A stretch of 44,850 nucleotides of DNA from Candidatus Electrothrix gigas. Lineage in GTDB: Bacteria; Desulfobacterota; Desulfobulbia; Desulfobulbales; Desulfobulbaceae. The notes beneath the pieces are model-generated. The model made no database searches. It was given only the letters and a program-made list of their open reading frames with translations, and was not told the DNA's origin. Within the stretch, counting starts at the first letter, position 1. Each line of letters starts with the position of its first letter. The stretch is from contig QYLO01000022.1 of NCBI GenBank assembly GCA_022766165.1, positions 1 to 44,850 of the forward strand. Reading direction: 5' to 3'. Shown here piece after piece: positions 39,097 to 44,850 of this stretch. A program made the translations under genes and the position numbers.

Positions 39097-41601
39097 TTAT
39101 GCCTTAATGCTGTAAAACTTATCAATCATTCGTTTATGATTCAGGGCAACACTACAATCACGCAATAATAATCCTGTCATTTCTTTTTCTGGAATTGGGG
39201 GGCTGAAGAGAAACCCCTGTCCCTCATGGCATTGATGCTTTTTTAAGAAAAAGAGATGATCCTCTGTTTCTATGCCCTCAGCAATAACTCTGAAATTCAA
39301 ATTTTGGGCAATAGCAATAATACCCAAGGTAATGGCCGCATCTGTGTTGTTAGTGGTGACATTGGTAATAAAGGAGCGGTCAATCTTAATTTTATCAACC
39401 TGAAGATGCTGCAAATAGCTCAGTGACGAATAACCGGTTCCAAAATCATCAATAGCCAGCTTGATTCCCTCTGCCCGAAGCTTATTAATCAGATCAACTG
39501 TGAAATCCATATTTTCAATCAGGACACCTTCTGTAAACTCAACCTCTAGCGAACTCGGGGGGAAATCCGTACTTTCTATACAGCTCATAATCTGATAAAA
39601 CAGGTCACGGCGGCGGAGCAGGCGTCCTGAAATATTTACCGCCATGATAAAGTTTCTAAATCCCATAGCCCGCCATTTTTTCCCTTGAAGACATGCCTGA
39701 CGAACAAGGTCAATGCCTAACTTTTCAATCAACCCTGTACTCTCGGCAATAGGGATAAAGGCAGCTGGCGAGACAAGACCTTTGACCGGATGTATCCACC
39801 GGGCCAACGCCTCCATACCACAGATAGAGCCATCTAGTAAACTAATTTGTGGCTGATAGAAGTTGATCATATCGTCATCAGCCACAGCTTGGCGAAGATC
39901 ATTTTCTAGGTATAGGCTTTGTGCAGCCTGAATTTTCATACCGCTGTTCCAGGCGCAGACCCTGTTGCCCCCCTCACTCTTGGCCGCCTCCATAGCAGTA
40001 TCTGCATTCCGCAGCACATCCAGTGGTGTTTCCCCATCGTCTGGATACATACAGATGCCAATACTGGGTCTGATAAGGATAGCCCGGGATTCATTATTAA
40101 CCGGGGTGCGAAAGCGTTGCATGATATGATTGGAAAGCTTTTCAGCCGTTTGCTTATCTGAGGGAGGCGGGAGAACAATAGCAAATTCATCGCCACTCAG
40201 ACGAGCGATCAAGTCAGCACCGGCCTCTTGACCGCATTGCTGGAGAATAGTAGCAACGCTGCACAGAATTTTATCGCCAAATCCTGGGCCGAAGATCTGA
40301 TTGATTCGCTTAAAATGATCCAGATCAATATAGATTAACCCTATTTGACTGTTATCCTCTTGAGCTGCCTGTATTGAGTCTTCAAGATATTGTTGAAATG
40401 AGGGCCTGTCCACAAGTCCGGTCAGGGCATCATAGGTATGTCCGCTAGAGAGATGAGCAGCTGATTTTTTTTGAGCATCCCATGTAAAAGGTGAGGATAT
40501 ACTGGGAGACTCTTCTGGATGTAACAGACAGATAAAACCTTTTTCCTGGCCTTCTTCCTGCCCATCGGAATATTTAAAAGAAAGAATAGAAGGCTTTTCC
40601 ACAGATAGTTCTGGAGCTTCCTCTCCCTGCCAATTTCCCTGATGAAGAGCATCTTTGAGAAAGGCTCGACCCTCCCATTTGTCCTGATGCATAGACTGTT
40701 TCATTGCCTCTTTGATTGTGCAGTCTGAATCTGCCAGCCGGACCAGTTGGTCAATCCGTTTTGCCTGGATTGCCTTAAAGCTATAGCCCGTTTTGTTGAG
40801 AAAAACAGGGTTGGCATAGACAATGCGTTGTTCAAGATTAATAAACAGGATACCACAATCTTGATTATCCATAACCTGACGACGAATAGACAACTCTTTT
40901 TGCAATCGAAATGAAGTGGTTTTTGCCTGATGCAGTTGGGTTTTGTATTCATCTAACTGCTGTTGAAGAATTTTCTGACTGTCTTCCTTTTCTGCTGTCT
41001 TTCCTGTTTCCTCTCCTGTTTTCTCTTCTGCTGCTGTTGCAGGCTGTTTTTTCGAGAGAGGCGGCGTTGTTGTCTGCTCAGGATGCTGTTTATTTTTTTC
41101 CGCTGCTGTCTTTGTCTTTTTTATTGATTTTTTCGCTGCTGTTCCAGGCTGTTGCTCATAGACAATATTGATTGTTCCCCAGCTCATAAGATGTTCTTCA
41201 CAGTAAATCAGTCCGATATCATTATAGCCCGAGGAAAAAATCGTATCCTCTCCTACTGGCTTAATAATAACTGTAAAACTTTTTATGTCTGTTTTTTCTA
41301 CCGTGATCAGGTGGGCAAGGTTCTGAAAAGGTTGCACTGTAAGTTTAGGAGAGGAAATATCACCTACCTGAAAGAGAAGCTGAAATCGCTGTTCTTGATT
41401 CTTGGCGTTCTGCCCGAGATGCAAGACCTCTGGTTCCCATGTAATGCCGGTGTTGCTGCCTGTACTTTGTCGTTTTTCATCAAGAAAAGGAAAAGGGCTA
41501 TGAAATTGGCAGAATTGACAGGTAAAGCTATTTTTTTCGATCAGGGAGGGGGTCAGGGTGATATTATTTCGCTGACCGCATTCTTCACAAAAGAGAATCA
41601 T
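39097..41601 (-). CDS. zinc-finger/PAS/GGDEF/EAL cyclic-di-GMP protein
   Basis: The 834-residue protein has an N-terminal zinc motif (CEECGQRN ... CQFC) and a beta-rich region (about 45-150). A lysine/threonine/glutamate-rich linker leads to a PAS domain (about 235-330, CGILFINLEQRIVYANPVFL). The GGDEF domain has SGDEF in RLSGDEFAIVLP and an IDLDHFKRINQIFG metal-binding block. The EAL domain has MEALARWIHP, EFTEG, DDFGTGYSSLSYLQHL and KIDRSFI. Both catalytic motifs look intact, so it could make and break cyclic-di-GMP, with the balance set by the PAS or zinc domain. It is likely soluble (no membrane helices seen). It may tune motility, filament or surface behaviour. Confidence 0.92.
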   Translation of the reverse strand: MILFCEECGQRNNITLTPSLIEKNSFTCQFCQFHSPFPFLDEKRQSTGSNTGITWEPEVLHLGQNAKNQEQRFQLLFQVGDISSPKLTVQPFQNLAHLITVEKTDIKSFTVIIKPVGEDTIFSSGYNDIGLIYCEEHLMSWGTINIVYEQQPGTAAKKSIKKTKTAAEKNKQHPEQTTTPPLSKKQPATAAEEKTGEETGKTAEKEDSQKILQQQLDEYKTQLHQAKTTSFRLQKELSIRRQVMDNQDCGILFINLEQRIVYANPVFLNKTGYSFKAIQAKRIDQLVRLADSDCTIKEAMKQSMHQDKWEGRAFLKDALHQGNWQGEEAPELSVEKPSILSFKYSDGQEEGQEKGFICLLHPEESPSISSPFTWDAQKKSAAHLSSGHTYDALTGLVDRPSFQQYLEDSIQAAQEDNSQIGLIYIDLDHFKRINQIFGPGFGDKILCSVATILQQCGQEAGADLIARLSGDEFAIVLPPPSDKQTAEKLSNHIMQRFRTPVNNESRAILIRPSIGICMYPDDGETPLDVLRNADTAMEAAKSEGGNRVCAWNSGMKIQAAQSLYLENDLRQAVADDDMINFYQPQISLLDGSICGMEALARWIHPVKGLVSPAAFIPIAESTGLIEKLGIDLVRQACLQGKKWRAMGFRNFIMAVNISGRLLRRRDLFYQIMSCIESTDFPPSSLEVEFTEGVLIENMDFTVDLINKLRAEGIKLAIDDFGTGYSSLSYLQHLQVDKIKIDRSFITNVTTNNTDAAITLGIIAIAQNLNFRVIAEGIETEDHLFFLKKHQCHEGQGFLFSPPIPEKEMTGLLLRDCSVALNHKRMIDKFYSIKA

Positions 41602-41714
41602 GGGGAACGTACATTACTTATTTTTTATCAAAAAAATGTTGTGTCATTTTTCATACTGTGGTCACCTATCTGGACGATAAGAGGAGTCAGCCGCCCGGAG
41701 TTAGCATTATCTCG

Positions 41715-42314
41715 TTATTTCGTTTTAGTATAACGATTTAAAATGCGATAGAGCATGTCGGGTAAATCATTTTTATTGCGTGAGCTTCGTTGGATCTGTT
41801 GCAGACATTTTTCCAAGGTTACTATTTCACCGAGAAAGATATGGCGAAGAATCAAGGAAATTAATCGAGTTATTGTTGTTAAATTAGATATACGTGACTG
41901 CAATTCATGGTCACGATCAAAGGCTGTTGATGCAAAGATTTCCACAGGTCGTCCATTCACTTCACTCACAGAGAGGTACCATTTGTTCTGGTCACGATCA
42001 ATGGTTCGATAGCGTTTACCGTCTAATACGTTCAGTACGTGAGAGAGCTTTGGGATTGTTGCCTGTTGTGCGTCCTTTGCGTCCTGTATTTTGCTCACGT
42101 TGTTCATTGTGCCACAGCTTTGGGAACAGGATGCGTCTTGAATGTACGGTATAACTTTTCCTATGAGTGCAGGATTTTTTTTAAGTGTATCTATAAGAGA
42201 ACAGCAGGATGAGCATACCTGAGCCTGAGTGTTAACTGCTTTGATTATTTTGACTGTTGGCTCCTCAGCCCCGCATAACTGGCAACAGGGCGACGATATT
42301 TTTTCTACACCCAT
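41715..42314 (-). CDS. stand-alone zinc/TSCPD-like protein
   Basis: The 199-residue protein begins with two CxxC pairs (CCQLCG at 10-15 and CSSCC near 34-38) and has a further CSQSC. From about residue 100 it resembles the TSCPD domain found at the C-terminus of B12-dependent ribonucleotide reductases: DGKRYRTIDRDQNKWYLSVS, GRPVEIFASTAFDRDHELQS, then TTITRLISLILRHIFLGEIV and a closing LPDMLYRILNRY. No reductase gene accompanies it. TSCPD domains are thought to bind metal or sense redox, but the function of free-standing copies is unknown. It follows the cyclic-di-GMP gene on the same strand, about 113 bases upstream of its start. Confidence 0.7.
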   Translation of the reverse strand: MGVEKISSPCCQLCGAEEPTVKIIKAVNTQAQVCSSCCSLIDTLKKNPALIGKVIPYIQDASCSQSCGTMNNVSKIQDAKDAQQATIPKLSHVLNVLDGKRYRTIDRDQNKWYLSVSEVNGRPVEIFASTAFDRDHELQSRISNLTTITRLISLILRHIFLGEIVTLEKCLQQIQRSSRNKNDLPDMLYRILNRYTKTK

Positions 42315-42504
42315 ATAGTCTCCTTTGAACCCACTCTGTTAATTAGGTTTTCTCTATCAGAGTACAACGTGTTGGCAAAAAGAACAACTGTAGTTCTGTA
42401 AAAGAGATGGGAAAGCCAAAAAAAAGATACCAGAGAGGGTTGAAAAAATGGTAAGTTGCCTAGATCATACGAGTGAACCAAAAATTTCAGTGTGGTTATT
42501 TTTG

Positions 42505-42528
42505 ATATGAAAGTACTGAGCGGATATG
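42505..42528. promoter_or_regulatory. ATATGAAAGTACTGA motif upstream of the methyltransferase
   Basis: ATATGAAAGTACTGA (42505-42519) matches the copy at 38857 over 15 bases and is followed by GCGGATATGAAG, a partial direct repeat of ATATGAA. It lies about 27 bases upstream of the methyltransferase ATG, where a regulator could control initiation. The role is not shown. Confidence 0.45.
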
Positions 42529-42545
42529 AAGAAGGAGAGTAAAGT

Positions 42546-43148
42546 ATGGTGCGACGCTATAATAAACGAGTGGACATTGCAGCCCGCTATGAACAGGCAC
42601 GACGAAGAAATCTGATCAGTGCAACACCTGGCCTGCATGAATACATCTTGGTACTGGACGGCCTTAAACCGGATTTTAATATCGGCAAAATTTTCAGGAC
42701 CGCAGATGCCTTTGCAGCCCGTGAGATCCACTTAATAGGGGTGAATGCCTTTAATCCGGATTCAGCCAAAGGCTCTGTGCGCTGGGTGCCGTTTTATCAT
42801 CATGAGGATTTTGCCTCCTGCTATCAAACCCTGACAGAAAAGGGATATATGCTGACCGTTTTAGAACCGGGTTGCTCTGAGCTGTTGGGAAGCTGTTCAC
42901 TGGCCAAAAGGTCTGCCTTTGTGATGGGGCATGAAGAGTTCGGCATCAGTTTTGCCAGAGAGGATTACCCTGATATTAAAGCAATGTCTATTCCTCAATG
43001 GGGGCATGTGCAGAGCCTGAACGTCAGCGTTGCCGCCTCTATTGTGATGTATGAGTATATCCGGCAGCATGGAGAACCACTTTCCAAGGGGCTTTCACAG
43101 AAAAAGGCTGGGGTGAACAGTCGTTCGGATCGGTCGGTGGTGCGGTGA
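42546..43148 (+). CDS. SpoU/TrmH family RNA 2'-O-methyltransferase
   Basis: The 200-residue protein has the knotted SPOUT fold signatures. Motif 1 is ILVLDGLKPDFNIGKIFRTA followed by AFAAREIHLIGV. Motif 2 is RSAFVMGHEEFGISFA. Motif 3 is MSIPQWGHVQSLNVSVAASI followed by VMYEYIR. It would methylate the 2'-OH of a tRNA or rRNA nucleotide using S-adenosylmethionine. The short basic N-terminus (MVRRYNKRVDIAARYEQARR) may bind RNA. The target nucleotide cannot be inferred. GAAGGAGAG lies before the ATG, and the ATATGAAAGTAC motif is upstream. Confidence 0.88.
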   Translation: MVRRYNKRVDIAARYEQARRRNLISATPGLHEYILVLDGLKPDFNIGKIFRTADAFAAREIHLIGVNAFNPDSAKGSVRWVPFYHHEDFASCYQTLTEKGYMLTVLEPGCSELLGSCSLAKRSAFVMGHEEFGISFAREDYPDIKAMSIPQWGHVQSLNVSVAASIVMYEYIRQHGEPLSKGLSQKKAGVNSRSDRSVVR

Positions 43149-43283
43149 AAAGGGCAGGACAGCGGTAATGTCATAGGTAAAAGCATAAACAGGCTGAAGC
43201 ACACCGCCCCCTCCAAAAAAATAATAACTCGGAGAAGTAAGGCATGCTTCATACACCCCAAAAAGTAGTTGACACTTTTTTTG

Positions 43284-43385
43284 AATACAGCTCTCTAAAG
43301 ACGCACCGGTGCATATCACCGAAGTGCATCTACGCCGCAGTCGTTGAACGGTTCCTGACTGAAGTGCGGGAACCGTAGCTGTATT
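43284..43385. repeat. 102-bp structured palindrome next to the transposase stop codon
   Basis: AATACAGCT (43284-43292) is the exact inverse of AGCTGTATT (43377-43385). Inside, ACGGTTCC (43348-43355) pairs with GGAACCGT (43369-43376). The first half has a GCACCGGTGC palindrome and two CACCG...GTGCAT direct repeats. Together these could fold as a three-way junction. It ends four bases before the transposase stop codon and may be an insertion-sequence end or a separate ncRNA-like element. Confidence 0.6.
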
Positions 43386-43389
43386 ATTC

Positions 43390-44850
43390 TCAGGCCGCAG
43401 CCGGAAAAAATTGAGGATCTTTCTCCTCAATCAGGTCGAACAGCAGCTCCGTCCAATCTTTTTCCTGCTTTTTGCCTGTCAGGATTTCCATCGGTGTTTT
43501 GTTGACACGTTTTCCCGCTCGGTACCTCCTGTTATTATGATAAAAAGCAATCAAATTGAGCATATTCTGATTGACCTGTCCCCGTGAAGTGTTCAGGTAC
43601 GGACGAATAATGGAGTTGATACACTCCACCATAGCCGAACTCTGCACAATCGCATCCAACTCGCTGTATACACGCTCTTTGATAATCTCAAATTTTTCCT
43701 GAAGATACCCTTCAGCGAATTCGAGGCATACTTGCTCTCTGGCCGCACATTTTTTACGGCGATCTGCCTTTTTTGCTTTTATTACAGCCTTATGATGCTG
43801 CCATGCTAAACAGAGTGCTGACAGGGCATTCTGGTCAATCGACAGCTTGTCAAGCTTCTTCCGTACTTCACAGGCGACATCGAAGTAATTCAGCATTGTC
43901 GGCATGATACGTCTTATCTGCTTAATAGCATTATTGATTTTCTCGTTACCAAGGGTTTCCAGCATCTCAAGAGCAGCCAGAATATTTCCTTCTGCCTGTT
44001 GACGCTCCCTCAGCTGACCATCATGGCGAAATGGCTTCATTTCATTGAGAATGCAGTTGTATAGATAGGAAAAGCTGTCATAAAGCTCCATTGCTTTTTC
44101 CGCCTTTTCACGAGCTTCTTTATATTTTTGGGTCCGCCTGCGGATAACGTCTTCTGACTTTGCCGAAGCGAGCGTTGATTTGCGGTCATACTCCCGGGCA
44201 ATTGCATTATAAGCCGATTTTTCAAGCTGATCCAAACGGCCTCCCAGTCTATAGGCAACAGCGTGGAAGGTATCCGGCTGCCTCATGGCACCTGTAAAAA
44301 AATTATCGTGAGCCGAGCATAGCCCGGTGCCTTCATCGGTGACAATATAAATCGCTTCAAATCCGTTATGTTCAAGGCAGTACCAATGGTTGCTCCATTC
44401 TTTGGAACGTCGTTTTTCCGCGAGTTCAATCTTTAAAATTACGGAACTGATCGGATCAACAGTGATCAAAACAGGCTTGTTGCCAGCAAAAATTTCGTCG
44501 CTTACAAAGACAAGCCGCAAATTGTTCCCGTCAATCTCGGGTTCGGCCGGAACAAGGGAGCCGATATAATTTAAATACGTGCTTACAGTTCCTTGACCGA
44601 AAAAACGTTGATTGAGACGCTTCATTATTGTTGAGATGGGGCCTACGCCGCATTTCCCCTCAAGTCGTAACAAAAGCATTACTTCAACAGCGTTTTTCTT
44701 GTTCTCACTTTTGATATCAGCTAGTTGCGATGATTCACCAAACGTGAGTTCGACAATCTCCTCGAAAGTCGCCAAGGTGTCATAAATAAACGTTCTGGAA
44801 ATATTATGATATCTGGCCAGCGCAGATATTGCACCCCAATTGCCTAATAT
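43390..44850 (-). CDS. transposase-like protein, 5' end outside the window
   Basis: The frame from the stop at 43390 stays open to the window edge (487 codons), so the N-terminus is missing. The visible start has a helix-turn-helix-like NWGAISALARYHNISRTFIY. A middle RNase-H-like part follows (RLVFVSDEIFAGNKPVLITV, YIVTDEGTGLCSAHDNFF, MRQPDTFHAVAYRLGGRLDQ). The C-terminal block AMVECINSIIRPYLNTSRGQ, followed by NLIAFYHNNRRYRAGKR, is typical of integrase-core-like transposases. The acidic residues (VSDE, VTDEG, MVEC) suit a DDE triad. The family is not firmly placed; DUF6399-like or ISNCY-like are guesses. A structured palindrome lies beyond its 3' end. Confidence 0.75.
   Translation of the reverse strand: MLGNWGAISALARYHNISRTFIYDTLATFEEIVELTFGESSQLADIKSENKKNAVEVMLLLRLEGKCGVGPISTIMKRLNQRFFGQGTVSTYLNYIGSLVPAEPEIDGNNLRLVFVSDEIFAGNKPVLITVDPISSVILKIELAEKRRSKEWSNHWYCLEHNGFEAIYIVTDEGTGLCSAHDNFFTGAMRQPDTFHAVAYRLGGRLDQLEKSAYNAIAREYDRKSTLASAKSEDVIRRRTQKYKEAREKAEKAMELYDSFSYLYNCILNEMKPFRHDGQLRERQQAEGNILAALEMLETLGNEKINNAIKQIRRIMPTMLNYFDVACEVRKKLDKLSIDQNALSALCLAWQHHKAVIKAKKADRRKKCAAREQVCLEFAEGYLQEKFEIIKERVYSELDAIVQSSAMVECINSIIRPYLNTSRGQVNQNMLNLIAFYHNNRRYRAGKRVNKTPMEILTGKKQEKDWTELLFDLIEEKDPQFFPAAA

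Noticed and set aside
43284..43385. Integron attC site
   Set aside because: A GTTGAAC resembling the core site is present, but the matching inverse core and an integrase or cassette array are missing, and it adjoins a transposase.

Overview
The window looks like a chromosomal piece of a Desulfobacterota bacterium, most plausibly Desulfobulbales and possibly close to the cable bacteria. This is inference from gene content, not a computed placement. It rests on a SelD that itself contains selenocysteine, a YgiQ / DUF819 / PhoH-type gene set, many TPR and STAND proteins, dispersed palindromic repeats, and a radical SAM peptide locus. About 50 genes are visible, most of them intact. No rRNA, tRNA or CRISPR array was recognised.

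Layout. 0-1.2 kb: relics of accessory genes (an Rpn-type C-terminal fragment, an intact XRE antitoxin and a frameshifted HigB/RelE-like toxin). 1.4-4.4 kb: an O-antigen-ligase-like polymerase fused to TPRs. 4.5-6.8 kb: a three-gene minus-strand operon with a small coiled-coil protein, a radical SAM/SPASM enzyme and a Cys-rich peptide carrying a twin-arginine signal and GCFFGY repeats. This is the best candidate for an undescribed RiPP-like system. A five-unit 42-bp repeat array lies upstream of it. 7.3-9.3 kb: transketolase with a terminator. 9.6-14 kb: housekeeping genes dus, selD, yhbY, arfB and creD. 14-15.9 kb: a two-gene envelope cassette, a 23-bp palindromic array and a diverged second copy of the creD 3' end, which suggests insertion or recombination between creD and a nucleoside phosphorylase gene. 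17-18.8 kb: an acidic exported peptide and a PIN-PhoH ATPase.

18.9-24.4 kb is an accessory stretch. It holds a STAND NTPase with near-identical 120-bp TPR units, a DUF4469/HU-like protein preceded by a second 23-bp array, a TumE-type toxin-antitoxin pair and two small unknown genes, interspersed with GTAGGGG-type palindromes. 24.4-30.9 kb: DUF819 permease, ygiQ, two Yip1-like membrane proteins, proA and nadD. 31-36.8 kb: an apparent operon for a divergent Hsp70 machine, made of a membrane-anchored TPR protein, a J-domain protein with SPE in place of HPD, a GrpE-like factor, a DnaK and a zinc-ribbon protein. 36.8-43.1 kb: a GT2-GtrA glycosyltransferase, an exported protein with about 22 cysteines, a PAS-GGDEF-EAL protein with an N-terminal zinc motif, a stand-alone TSCPD-like zinc protein and a SpoU-type methyltransferase. 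Copies of an ATATGAAAGTAC motif, two of them in palindromes, sit near several of these genes. The right edge holds a transposase-like gene cut by the window, with a structured palindrome beside its stop codon.
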